Shown here in pieces: positions 14,671 through 23,375 of a DNA stretch of 64,000 bases. The stretch is from CAVTHW01 sp963734625. GTDB taxonomy: Bacteria > Acidobacteriota > Terriglobia > Bryobacterales > Bryobacteraceae. The notes beneath the pieces are model-generated. The model saw only the letters and a list, made by a program, of their open reading frames with translations, was not told the DNA's origin and did not search any database. Positions within the stretch are counted from its first letter, which is position 1. Each line of letters begins with the position of its first letter. A program made the translations under genes and the position numbers. The stretch covers positions 1 to 64,000 of the forward strand of contig CAVTHW010000001.1 of NCBI GenBank assembly GCA_963734625.1, read 5' to 3'.

Positions 14671-16155
14671 TCAGGCATCGGTTTGTACCTCGGTTAACAG
14701 CCTGGCCCACTCGAGCGCCACTCGTCCGCCAGGGCGGACTCGCATCTGGCTGGCGCCTTTGGCCAGGATCTCATTGGTCAAATGGGTTCGGAGTTTTTGA
14801 AGCTCCTTGTCGCGCGTTTCGCCGAGCGCCCGGTTCAGGTGCCGCTGCACCTGCCAGGGCTTCTCGAAGTACCGCCCCGCCACACCGGCCTTGCGCCCGG
14901 TGGCCGCTTTCCGGTAAAAGACGGCGAGGCCGGCTAAAAAGCGCCGCGGCGAATCGATCTCCGCCGCCATGCGCCGCATGGTCTCCCGCAGGTCGGAGGC
15001 GGCTGCCAACTGCCTCCACTCCAGCGTGTGTCCAAGAACAAAAATGCAATCCTTGTCCGTCGACTTGGCGATCTCCAGCAGCCGGCCCGCCTCCTCATAA
15101 ACGGAAGCCAGCTCGACCTCCGCGTCGGAGGCGATCGCCATCGCCATGGTGATCGTCTTGCCCTCGGGGCCGGGGAAATCCTTGAGGTTCTCCTCGGTGA
15201 AGCGATGGAACAGGCGCTGGATCTCCCGCGCCAGTGGGATCAGGGCGTCCCAACAGCCGTACACCGCGAAGTCGTCCCCGCCCGTGTAGAGGATGCTGAC
15301 TTTGCGCCAGTAGTCCGGCAGGGAGCAAACCAGTTCCATCTCACCGGCGAAGAATTGCTTGTACATCACCGACAGCTGGAGATGCTCCTCGATCGTCTGC
15401 ACCCGGCGGAACCGGATTCCGAGACTGTCCACGTCGCCGCGCAGGACCCCCCAGGCCGGGCGTCCCTGCGCCCCTCGCGCCAGTTCCGGAAGGCTGGCCG
15501 TGGCGTGGCCGTCGGTCGTCATGGCGGTGTGCCGCGCCACTGCAATGGCGTCCGGCGAAGCAACGGAGGCGAGCGGCCAAGTGTATTTCCCCGCTCCCAC
15601 CAGTACCATCCCCGGAGTCTCCGGCGACCAGCCCACGGCACTGGCGGATTGCAGCCCGTCGGCGAGCTCTTGGGTGAAGTAGCCGGTTTGCTCATCCGCC
15701 GGAAGCTGGGTGTAAGGGTGGAACGCTTCCGGCGCCAAGCCCGCAGCGGGCGCGCCTTGCTTCCTTTGCATGGCCTCGCTGAGACGCTTGCGAACCACTA
15801 TCCAGTCGCCCAGGTTCTCCGTGGAGGCCCACACAAGGTGCAGCAAGCCCGCGCTGAGGTCCTGGATCTGGCGGTGAGCGGCATCCAGGAACCGGTCGGC
15901 GGCCTCTCCGGCCTCGGAAGGCAGGACCACCATGAACTGACCGCCGCCGCTCGATCCCAACAAGAGTTTTGACAGGCCCAGTTCCGCCAGGAGCGCTCGC
16001 GGCAGCACTTCGCCGAGCAACGTGACCCAGCGCGAACGCCCGGCCACCAGCTTATCGCGCGCGGCGCCCGCCGACTCCTCGAGCCCCCGCGACGGGGCGG
16101 TGAGGAAATCCTGGACGCCCAGGATCTTACCCTGGAGAAAGAGTTGGACCGACAT
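14671..16155 (-). CDS. csm1: Cas10/Csm1 without HD domain
   Basis: This intact 494-residue protein starts directly in the first palm domain (VQLFLQGKILGVQDFL, KLVAGRSRWVTLLGEVLPR, LLLGSSGGGQFMVVLP). It continues to the second palm domain (LRGDVDSLGIRF, about residue 235; ILYTGGDDFAVYGCWD, GGDD about residue 290) and the helical C-terminal domain. Full-length Csm1 is usually 750-850 residues. Here the N-terminal HD nuclease is absent, and no CxxC...CxxC zinc ribbon is seen between the palms. GGDD predicts cyclic oligoadenylate synthesis on target binding. The ATG is 47 bases after the DUF1015 stop. Confidence 0.9.
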   Translation of the reverse strand: MSVQLFLQGKILGVQDFLTAPSRGLEESAGAARDKLVAGRSRWVTLLGEVLPRALLAELGLSKLLLGSSGGGQFMVVLPSEAGEAADRFLDAAHRQIQDLSAGLLHLVWASTENLGDWIVVRKRLSEAMQRKQGAPAAGLAPEAFHPYTQLPADEQTGYFTQELADGLQSASAVGWSPETPGMVLVGAGKYTWPLASVASPDAIAVARHTAMTTDGHATASLPELARGAQGRPAWGVLRGDVDSLGIRFRRVQTIEEHLQLSVMYKQFFAGEMELVCSLPDYWRKVSILYTGGDDFAVYGCWDALIPLAREIQRLFHRFTEENLKDFPGPEGKTITMAMAIASDAEVELASVYEEAGRLLEIAKSTDKDCIFVLGHTLEWRQLAAASDLRETMRRMAAEIDSPRRFLAGLAVFYRKAATGRKAGVAGRYFEKPWQVQRHLNRALGETRDKELQKLRTHLTNEILAKGASQMRVRPGGRVALEWARLLTEVQTDA

Positions 16156-16202
16156 GCGGACAGACCCCTACCGAAAGTGTCACTCTACCACAGGCGCGGG
16201 CC

Positions 16203-17441
16203 CTACTTCTCGACGCGGTAAATAGTGAGCCCCGAAAGCAGCTTGGGATAGAAGTCGGTCGACTTCTGCGGCATGACGCCGCCGCCGAAAGCGACCCGCC
16301 CCACGTCCTGGACGGAAGTCGGCTCCAGGAGCAAGGCCAGCGCCGCGCGCCCGCCTCGAACCTCTTCCAGAGCGGCGTCCGCGCCCCTGATGTAGCGAAT
16401 GCCCTTCTGGTTGCGGACCTGTTCCTCGCCGATCCCCAGCATGTCCCGCAGAATCCTGTCGTGCAGGAAGGGCACATCCAACTGGTCCGGCTCGCGGCCG
16501 GTCTCCAGCAGATGCAGCCGCCCCGCTCCCGACGCCACTCCGATCCGGATCTGGCCAGGATGCGGCTCGGCCCAAGCCTGCCGCAGAGCGTCCAGAGAGG
16601 CGATTTCCTTGCAGCGGAAGGCCGCCTGCGCCTGGCGCAGGAAGGTTTCCGCGTCAGCCGTCTCCACCAGGCGGTGAGTTGCCAGAATCCGCAACCCCGG
16701 CGAGTCCATGTTCACGAAGGTCATCATCACCCGCTGCGCGTCGGCCAGTTCCGGGTGCTCGTTGCGGAAGGCCAGGGCCGTCTCGTAGCGGTGGTGCCCA
16801 TCGGCGATGATCAGCTTCTTGGAATGCATGGCGTGCCGGATGGAGGCTATCAGGACCGGCTCGGAAATCTTCCAGAGCCGGTGCACCGCGCCGTACTCGT
16901 CCGTCACTGAGGCCGCGGGCGCCTCCGCTGCCGCCTCGTCCAAAACCTGGTCAACCGCGCCCTCCGGATCGGGGTACAGCATGAAGAGCTGTCCAAAGTG
17001 CGCCCGCGAGTGCCGCAGCAGCTCCAGGCGGTCCACCTTGGGGCCGCTAAGCGTGTGCTCGTGGCGGTGGACCACGCCCGCCGAGTAGTCCTCCACCTGC
17101 CCCAGTCCGATAAAGCCTTTGCGAACGAGTCTCTCGCCGGTATCCGGCACCTGGAACTCCTGGTAGTAGGCGTAGAAAGACTCTTCCGGCTCGCGTTCCA
17201 GAATGCCGCCGGCGATCCATTCGTTCAGATAGCGCGCGGCGCGGGTGTAGACGTTGTCCTGGGGAGCGTCCGTGGCAAAGCGCTCGCCGAGAATGATCCG
17301 GACCGCGTTGTACGGGCTCAGCGCCAGGTAGCGCTGCTGCATCGCCGGGCTGATCTTGTCGTAAGGCTGGGTGACAACGTCATCCAGGCGGCCCGCTTTA
17401 GCGGCATATCGATAAGGTCGGAAAGGGTAAATGTCGGCCAT
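16203..17441 (-). CDS. DUF1015 family protein
   Basis: The ATG at 17441 gives the standard opening MADIYPFRPYRYAAKAGRLD and VVTQPYDKI, with 413 residues in all. Conserved family stretches are YYQEFQVPDTGERLVRKGFI, VHRHEHTLSGPK (phosphate or nucleotide-binding region) and IADGHHRYETALAF (probable catalytic His/Arg/Glu). The family includes SerK-like ADP-dependent serine kinases, but most members are uncharacterised; here a small-molecule kinase is only inferred. The open frame extends upstream to 17957 antisense to nothing conserved, so the longer form is not used. It precedes cas10 on the same strand but is not a known Cas protein. Confidence 0.85.
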   Translation of the reverse strand: MADIYPFRPYRYAAKAGRLDDVVTQPYDKISPAMQQRYLALSPYNAVRIILGERFATDAPQDNVYTRAARYLNEWIAGGILEREPEESFYAYYQEFQVPDTGERLVRKGFIGLGQVEDYSAGVVHRHEHTLSGPKVDRLELLRHSRAHFGQLFMLYPDPEGAVDQVLDEAAAEAPAASVTDEYGAVHRLWKISEPVLIASIRHAMHSKKLIIADGHHRYETALAFRNEHPELADAQRVMMTFVNMDSPGLRILATHRLVETADAETFLRQAQAAFRCKEIASLDALRQAWAEPHPGQIRIGVASGAGRLHLLETGREPDQLDVPFLHDRILRDMLGIGEEQVRNQKGIRYIRGADAALEEVRGGRAALALLLEPTSVQDVGRVAFGGGVMPQKSTDFYPKLLSGLTIYRVEK

Positions 17442-17479
17442 GGCGGTAGGTTTCCAGGATACCAGAGCGCTCCGCCGCG

Positions 17480-19234
17480 TCAATTGAGGTTTCTTGACCG
17501 CTCCAGGAGTCGCTCGCCAAACTCCTGGACCTGATCTAGCCGGACATCGTCGCTGCGAAATTGGCGTCGGAAGGTTGCCGTCCTGGCCAGATTGTCGCCA
17601 ACGGCCTTCAGCAGAGCCGGGTCCATCGCACTTGTCATCTCCGCCATCACCCGCTGGTTGAATGCGGGGTTCGCAATCCGGGGACCCGCCCCTGGGTTGT
17701 CGGCCAACGCCGTCGTGACCGCAGCCGCGTAAAGCATGGCCAGGCGCTGCACCCATTCCCGTTCTCCGGGTTCGAGTTCTCGCCCCCGTTTCAGCAAGCG
17801 TTCGGTCTGGTCGCAATCCCGGCTGGTGTACCCGAAGAACGTAGCCGCGTTGCTCAGAACCCGGGGATCGTTGGCGTATCGGTCGACTTGCACGAACCAC
17901 AGCGCCCTGGCCCGCTCGTAGTCCGCCGGTGTGTTCAGCAGTTCCAGCGGATCCCACGAGGACATCATCCCCGCCGTCCTCGACCTCAGCAAGGGCGCCT
18001 CAGGGTGGTTCTCGATCAGCCAAAAGACATGCTTCACCCGAGGCTCCCGCATCGCGTTCAGGAAGTAGTGCGCGAGCAGCGTCGACCGCGCGGTCAAGTC
18101 CTCCGGGTTATCCTCCAGGCGTCGCTCCATCTCGCCCACGGCAGCGCCCTTGAGAGCCCAACCCCGCGTCAGCTCATCCGGGAAGCCGGGAGACTCCCCA
18201 GAGGAGGTTGAGCCTATCCTAGTCTGAGACGGCTCAAGCTGCAGCGCAGAAGCAGCGTATAGAAGCGGTAGGCCGCACGCCAGGACCGCGAGCCATCGGG
18301 CTTTCGTCAGCCCTCGCGGGATTTGGCGCGTCTCGTCGAGGATCCGCTCGATTCTCGCTTTCACCTGCGCCGGCTTGGCCATTGCCATCGCTTCCCATGC
18401 CAGCCGGCCTTGGCCGGGCCTTACTGCCGCGGCCATATCGAGAAGCGCCCGCGCATACGGCTCGCGATCCTCCAGCGCCAGTACGGCCGCGTCATCGCAC
18501 GCGAATTCGGCGAGGCTTGCAAGTCGCCCCTCCAGCCACCAAACCAGTGGGTGAAACCAGAACAGGCAGCGGTTCAGCCCCATGAGCACGGCTACCAGCC
18601 AATCCGCGCGTCCAACGTGCATCAACTCGTGAACCAGCACTGCCTCCAACCGCTGCGCGTCCCAATCGTGCCAGCTTGCAGGCAGGAGAATCTTCGGCTT
18701 CAACCAGCCCACCGTCAGGGGCACCGCGATCCAATCCGATTCGAGCAACGCCACCCTGCGCCCCGCGGGGATGCGATCGAGGCAGGGCATCGCCCAGGCG
18801 GCCGCAAGAGTCTTGCTTCCGCGCACCAGCCTCCTCGCGAAGTGCAGCCCCCTGAGGAGACGCCAGAGGAACCAGCTCGCGCCGGCCAAGTAAAAGGCGA
18901 AGAGCATCTGCTGCCAGGCGGGCGTCCAGCGACGGACTGGGGATGGAGACAGGCTTGTCGCCGGAGCCGCACCAGGCGGGGCTTCCTCGCGTAATTGTAC
19001 CAGCGGCGCCGCAAACTGGATTGGCCGCGAAATCCTCACCTCAATCGGAGGAAGCACGAATCCGAGCACGGGCAGCAGCAGTGTAACCGCCATTACCAGC
19101 GTCCACAAAGCGTGCTGCATGGAGGCCGATTTCACCCGGAAGATCCACAGCCCTGCCGCGGCGGCCAAGACCAGAATCGCCAGCCGCACCGAGGCATCCG
19201 CCAGATGGAAAAGAGCAGCCACGCTGAGTTCCAC
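17480..19234 (-). CDS. BlaR1/MecR1-type M56 sensor peptidase with long C-terminal domain
   Basis: GTG 19234 overlaps the blaI stop region, giving 584 residues. Four N-terminal hydrophobic segments (first near LAILVLAAAAGLWIF) surround the M56 metalloprotease motif HELMH (VLVHELMHVGRADW) and the downstream EFACDDAAV acidic zinc ligand region. In place of a penicillin-binding sensor domain, the C-terminal ~250 residues look helical and TPR-like (LEDNPEDLTARSTLLAHYF, LLKRGRELEPGEREWV). Family members sense an envelope signal and trigger cleavage or release of the BlaI repressor. The signal here is unlikely to be a beta-lactam. Confidence 0.85.
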   Translation of the reverse strand: MELSVAALFHLADASVRLAILVLAAAAGLWIFRVKSASMQHALWTLVMAVTLLLPVLGFVLPPIEVRISRPIQFAAPLVQLREEAPPGAAPATSLSPSPVRRWTPAWQQMLFAFYLAGASWFLWRLLRGLHFARRLVRGSKTLAAAWAMPCLDRIPAGRRVALLESDWIAVPLTVGWLKPKILLPASWHDWDAQRLEAVLVHELMHVGRADWLVAVLMGLNRCLFWFHPLVWWLEGRLASLAEFACDDAAVLALEDREPYARALLDMAAAVRPGQGRLAWEAMAMAKPAQVKARIERILDETRQIPRGLTKARWLAVLACGLPLLYAASALQLEPSQTRIGSTSSGESPGFPDELTRGWALKGAAVGEMERRLEDNPEDLTARSTLLAHYFLNAMREPRVKHVFWLIENHPEAPLLRSRTAGMMSSWDPLELLNTPADYERARALWFVQVDRYANDPRVLSNAATFFGYTSRDCDQTERLLKRGRELEPGEREWVQRLAMLYAAAVTTALADNPGAGPRIANPAFNQRVMAEMTSAMDPALLKAVGDNLARTATFRRQFRSDDVRLDQVQEFGERLLERSRNLN

Positions 19235-19235
19235 T

Positions 19236-19637
19236 TCAGCCTCCCGCTTTGCGCCGCTTCCGCTGCGCAATCCTTTGAGCGAGCCGCGCCAACTCCTGCC
19301 CGTCCACCACTTCGTTGTCCACCATCCCCACCAGGAGTTGTTCCACTGATCCGCCACACATGCGGTCGATGATCTGCCGGACAGCGCCGGCGGCCACGTG
19401 CTGCCTCGCCTCGGCCCCGCTGTAAACGTAGGTTCGCCCCTCGACGCGGTGATGGAGGTAGCCCTTCTGTTCGAGCCTCGTCAGAATCGTTCGCGCGGTT
19501 GATTCTTTCATCGGGTGACGCTCGGCCAGAGCTTCCCGAACCTGTTCGGAAGTCGCCGGGCCGGATGCCCACACGAAATCCATCACCAGGTGCTCCAAAT
19601 CGCTGAGAGGTTTTCGATTCTTGCGGTCGCTAAACAT
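19236..19637 (-). CDS. BlaI/MecI-family repressor
   Basis: The 133-residue protein starts MFSDRKNRKPLSDLEHLVMD and has a winged helix-turn-helix (EQVREALAERHPMKESTA, then RTILTRLEQKGYLHHRVEGR) followed by the C-terminal dimer helices of the BlaI family. The partner M56 peptidase follows with overlapping translation. An 11-base perfect dyad, TACAACTTGTA, lies nine bases before its ATG and matches the TACA...TGTA type of BlaI operator, so it probably represses its own operon. Confidence 0.9.
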   Translation of the reverse strand: MFSDRKNRKPLSDLEHLVMDFVWASGPATSEQVREALAERHPMKESTARTILTRLEQKGYLHHRVEGRTYVYSGAEARQHVAAGAVRQIIDRMCGGSVEQLLVGMVDNEVVDGQELARLAQRIAQRKRRKAGG

Positions 19638-19645
19638 GGTAGCAT

Positions 19646-19656
19646 TACAACTTGTA
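19646..19656. promoter_or_regulatory. Predicted BlaI operator
   Basis: TACAACTTGTA is a perfect inverted repeat with a single central base, immediately upstream of the blaI-like start at 19637. Known BlaI/MecI sites are TACA-n-TGTA dyads, so the match is good in motif and place. Confidence 0.6.
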
Positions 19657-19675
19657 GCACACAACCCGCCGTTTG

Positions 19676-21738
19676 TCAACTCCTCTCGCCAGAGCGCAGC
19701 CCCAGGCGCTCCAGCAGGGCGGCGGGGTCGGGGTCGCGGCCCATGAAGGCGCGGTAGAGCACGGCAGGGTCCTCGCTGTCGCCCCTGGCCAGTATGGTCT
19801 CGCGGAAGCGGCGGCCGGTGGCCCGGTCGAAAACGCCGTGCGCGCGGAATTCGGTGAAGGCGTCGGCGTCCAGCACTTCCGCCCACTTGTAGGAGTAATA
19901 CGCCGCGGCGTAACCGACCGGGTCGGCGAACAGGTGGGTGAAGCCCGCGATCATGGCGTGCTCCTCCGGCAGCGCGGCCGGCGAAAATTCCTGGAGAATC
20001 CGGCGGCTGTAGGCCACCACGTCCGGCTCCGTCTCCGGCGAGTAGTCCACGTGCAGCGCCATATCCACGCAGCCGAAGCCAAGCTGGCGCATCTGGGAGT
20101 TGGCGCCGCGGAAGGTCCGGGCGCGCTTCATTTTCGCCAGCAAATCTTCCGGAATCGGCTCGCCGGTTTCGTAGTGCCGCGCAAACAGTGCCAGGGCCTC
20201 GCGCTCCCAGCACCAGTTCTCCATGATCTGCGAGGGCAGCTCGACGAAATCCCAGGCCACGTTGGTTCCCGCCAGGCTGCGCACCTCCACCCGGCTCAAG
20301 CAGTGGTGCAGCAGGTGGCCGAACTCGTGGAAGATCGTCTCGACTTCACGGTGCGTCAGCAGCGCCGGCTTGGCGCCCGGCCGGCGGAGTCAGGTTGCCG
20401 CAAATCGCGCCGGCGTGCGGCTCGAACCCCTCCGGACCGTCCCCGCCGGTGATGAACGCGTCCATCCACGCCCCGCCCCGCTTGTTCTCGCGCGGATACC
20501 AGTCCGCGTAGAAGCCCCCGAGCAGCGTTCCGTCCTCGTCCGTGATCGTGTAGTAACGCGTTTGCGGATCCCACACCGGAACGCCCGCATGCTCGGCGAC
20601 GCGGACGCCGAACAGCCGCCGCGCGAGTTCGAACAACCCCTCGACGACCTGACTCAGCGGGAAGTAGGGCCGCAGCGCCTCCTCGTCGAAGTCGTACCGC
20701 GCCTGGCGCTGCTTCTCGGCGTAGTAGGCCACGTCCCAGGGCTGGAGATCCGGGGCGTCCGGCCCATCCAGTTCACGCCGGAAGGCGCGCAGCTCTTCAT
20801 TCTCGCGGACGAAATGCGGCTCGGTCTTCCGCTTCAGTTCGACCAGGAATTCGCGGGCCCGGCTGCCGGTGTGCGCCATCCGGTCGGCCAGGGCGAAATC
20901 GGCGAAATCGCGGAACCCGACCAGGCGCGCCTTCTCGCGCCGCAGTTCGAGAATGCGGCGGAGGTTCTCGCGGTTGTCGAACTCGCCCGAAGCCGCTCGG
21001 GTCGAATAAGCGCGCCAGACCTGCTCGCGGACGGAGGCATCGTCCAGGTAGGTCATGACGGCGGTGTAGCTGGGCGCTTGCAGGGTGAAGCGCCAGCCCG
21101 CGAGGCCCTTTTGTTCGGCGCTCTGGCGCGCCGCCTCGACGGCCGAGGGCGGCAGCCCCGCCAGCCGGGCCTCATCCGCGATCACCAGTTCGAAAGCGTT
21201 GGTCGAGTCGAGCACGTTCTGGGCGAAGCGCGTGGTCAGCTTGCTCAGCTCGACGTCGATCTCCGCGAGGCGCGCTTTGCCCGCCGCGTCCAGATCCGCG
21301 CCGTGCCGCCGGAAACTGTCCATGGTCTTGGTCAAGAAACGGCGGCGGACGCCCTCCAGGGCGGCGGACTCGGGGCTTCCGGCGTATTCCTTCAGGGCCT
21401 TCCAGAGCCCCTCGTGCAAGGGAATGCCGCGAGTAGAATTCGCTCGCCAGCGGCTCGACGGTGTTGTGGGCCTCGCGCAGCTCCGGATAAGTGGCCACGC
21501 CCTCCAGGTGGTGGACCAGCCCCATGGCATAGTCCAGCCGCAGGGTCAGCGCGTCCAGGGGTTTCAGAGTGTTCTCGAAGGTTCGAGGCTGACCGCCGCT
21601 CCCCAGGGCGTCCAGCCGCAAGCGAGCATCGTCCAGCAGAGCCCGGATCGCGGGCTCGACGTGTTCGGCGCGGATGCGGTCGAAGGGAATGCGGAACTGA
21701 ATTTCAAGCAGGGGGTTGGGTTGACCGGATTCTGGCAT
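19676..21738 (-). CDS. M3-family oligopeptidase, frameshifted twice
   Basis: Three frames in order give a single M3 metallopeptidase of about 685 residues. The N-terminus (MPESGQPNPLLEIQFRIPFD) runs to a slip near 21440. The middle follows (DVAYYAEKQRQARYDFDEE, GGFYADWYPRENKRGGAWMD). After a second slip near 20385 come IFHEFGHLLHH with the zinc motif HEFGH, then FVELPSQIMENWCWERE and GFGCVDMALH. This is the oligopeptidase A/dipeptidyl carboxypeptidase type that degrades short peptides in cytoplasm or periplasm. No signal peptide is seen. Every catalytic piece is conserved, which argues for sequencing indels or very recent damage. Confidence 0.85.
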
Positions 21739-21790
21739 GGATTCACTCAGTATAAGTTGTTAGAATTTGCGCGAGGGACTTAACGCTAAA

Positions 21791-22288
21791 ATGGCGCCCG
21801 ACGAACCGATCCGCCTCCTGGTCACGGGCGGCACATTCGACAAGGAGTACAACGAGCTCACCGGGGAGCTTTTCTTCCATAGCTCCCACGTGCCCGAGAT
21901 GCTGCGCCTGGGGCGCTGCCTGCTCCCGGTGGAGATCCGCGAGCTGATGATGATCGACAGCCTGGAGATGACCGATGACGACCGGTCGATCATTGCCGAA
22001 CACTGCCAGCGGGCCCCCGAGAATCGGATTGTGATCACCCACGGCACCGATACGATGGTCGAGACCGCGGCTCACGTCGCCCAACGGGTTCAGGGGAAGA
22101 CCATCGTGCTGACCGGCGCCATGGTCCCTTATAAGTTCGGCAGCTCGGACGGGTTGTTCAACCTGGGCAGCGCCCTGGCTTTGGTGCAGACCCTGCCGCC
22201 CGGGGTCTACATCGCCATGAACGGCCGCTGCTTCGCCTGGGACCGCGTCCGAAAGAACAAGGAGCGGGGAGTCTTCGAGGCGCGGTAG
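21791..22288 (+). CDS. Short single-domain asparaginase-like protein
   Basis: From ATG 21791 (165 residues) the chain carries the N-terminal catalytic domain motifs of bacterial L-asparaginases: IRLLVTGGTFDKEYN (first Thr), VITHGTDTMVETA (second Thr and Asp), and TIVLTGAMVPYKFGSSDG with the catalytic-triad Lys. The second domain of the usual ~330-residue enzyme is missing. After PPGVYIAMNGRCFAWDRV the protein ends in KNKERGVFEAR. Such short forms are known as a subgroup, so this need not be a truncation. It is divergent from the M3 peptidase gene. Confidence 0.8.
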   Translation: MAPDEPIRLLVTGGTFDKEYNELTGELFFHSSHVPEMLRLGRCLLPVEIRELMMIDSLEMTDDDRSIIAEHCQRAPENRIVITHGTDTMVETAAHVAQRVQGKTIVLTGAMVPYKFGSSDGLFNLGSALALVQTLPPGVYIAMNGRCFAWDRVRKNKERGVFEAR

Positions 22289-22319
22289 GGTCCGCGGCCT
22301 CTGTACTACAATTCAAGTA

Positions 22320-22483
22320 GGCAGGATTGTGCGCGAGCAGATCAAGAAAGTCAGGACCGGCAGCGGGAAGCCATTTATGCGCCTGGCCGGCACAGCCTCG
22401 GGACCGGCGGATCTGTCCAGCCGCAAGGGATTCTCCCGAAAGTGAAGGCCATCGCGGATACGGGTTTTCTCGTGGCGTTCTGA
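22320..22483 (+). pseudogene. Remnant of a VapBC toxin-antitoxin pair
   Basis: Codons from 22320 read GRIVREQIKKVRTGSG then FMRLAGTASGPADLSSRKG to a TGA at 22443-22445. This is the C-terminal part of a ribbon-helix-helix VapB antitoxin whose DNA-binding N-terminus is gone. A GTG overlapping that stop (GTGA) begins VKAIADTGFLVAF, the first strand of a PIN-domain VapC toxin with its first acidic residue, and stops at 22481-22483. Neither partner can function. Confidence 0.6.
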
Positions 22484-22513
22484 AGCCTTTGCCCTCCGCT
22501 GGTTTACAGCTCC

Positions 22514-22532
22514 GTTCCTTTGCGGCTTGGCG
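22514..22532 (+). repeat. 19-base direct repeat flanking the TonB-like gene (partner 23386-23404)
   Basis: The sequence GTTCCTTTGCGGCTTGGCG occurs identically here and at 23386-23404, bracketing the TonB-like gene. The second copy forms the last codons of lgt on the other strand. Confidence 0.7.
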
Positions 22533-22606
22533 TGCATGGGCTTCCTCCTCTATCACGTCTTTGAACCCGGATTTGACCCCCGCCGCATCTAATAATTGGA
22601 GGCTTG

Positions 22607-23368
22607 ATGGAGATGTTCGAACAAAGCCTTATTCCCAGAGCACGGACCAACCAGTCTCGGGGTTTTGCGGTAGCGTTTCTCGGGCAGGTGGCCTTGCTGG
22701 GGCTGTTGGTATTATTGCCGCTGGCATCGGTGCAAGCCTTGCCGGTGGAGGACCTCACTACCTTCGTCCTCGCTCTCCCGCCCCCTCCCCCGCCTCCGCC
22801 GGCGCCAACTCCCGCACCAGTGGTGCACTCGGTTCGGAAGGCGCCAGGGCAGTTCAGGGCAGGACGCTTATTCGAACCGCCTTCCATCCCTAGGCAGGTC
22901 GCCATGATCAAGGACGTGGCGCCGCCGCCCTCCGATCTGGGAGTCGCCCGTGGCGTAGCGGGGGGTGTAGTCGGAGGTGTGATCGGGGGGATCCCTCAGA
23001 CGCTGGAAACGACGAGCACACTTCCGCCGCCGCCTCCTCCAGTCCGAGTTCAGGCGCCTCCGCCACCCCCGGTGATCAAGCGCATTACGGTGGGAGGCAA
23101 CGTCGAGCAGGCCCGCCTGGTGCACGAAGTCATGCCAATCTACCCATCCATAGCTAAGGACTCACGGGTGCAAGGCACAGTGCGGCTGGATGCCCTCATT
23201 GCGCCGGATGGAAGCGTGGAGCATCTCACAGCCACCAGTGGGCATCCCCTGCTGGTCCCGGCGGCGATCAACGCGGTTAGACAGTGGATCTACAAGCCGA
23301 CCCTGCTGAACGGCAATCCCGTCGAGGTTGAAACGGACATCGACGTGGTCTTCAAGCTGGCAGGGTGA
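22607..23368 (+). CDS. TonB-like energy-transducing protein
   Basis: ATG 22607 follows GGAGG by seven bases. The 253-residue protein has a cytosolic N-terminus, one membrane segment (about residues 27-46, VALLGLLVLLPLASV), a proline-rich periplasmic linker with PPPPPPPAP and later PPPPPP blocks plus a Gly/Val-rich spacer, and a C-terminal TonB domain (about 170-253; MPIYPSIAKDSRVQGTVRLD, INAVRQWIYKPTLLNGNPV). It would couple the proton gradient to outer-membrane receptors or, as in many Acidobacteria, serve an unknown envelope role. No ExbB/ExbD genes are in the window. Confidence 0.85.
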   Translation: MEMFEQSLIPRARTNQSRGFAVAFLGQVALLGLLVLLPLASVQALPVEDLTTFVLALPPPPPPPPAPTPAPVVHSVRKAPGQFRAGRLFEPPSIPRQVAMIKDVAPPPSDLGVARGVAGGVVGGVIGGIPQTLETTSTLPPPPPPVRVQAPPPPPVIKRITVGGNVEQARLVHEVMPIYPSIAKDSRVQGTVRLDALIAPDGSVEHLTATSGHPLLVPAAINAVRQWIYKPTLLNGNPVEVETDIDVVFKLAG

Positions 23369-23375
23369 GAAGGAA

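Noticed and set aside
14529..15972. Long plus-strand open frames opposite csm2 and cas10
   Set aside because: Arg/Pro/Ser-rich shadows with no domain pattern, while the minus strand carries clear Cas motifs.
16203..17441. DUF1015 gene as a missing Cas6 or Csm6
   Set aside because: It has the full DUF1015 pattern (GHHRYETAL) and no ferredoxin-like Cas6 loop, CARF or HEPN motif.
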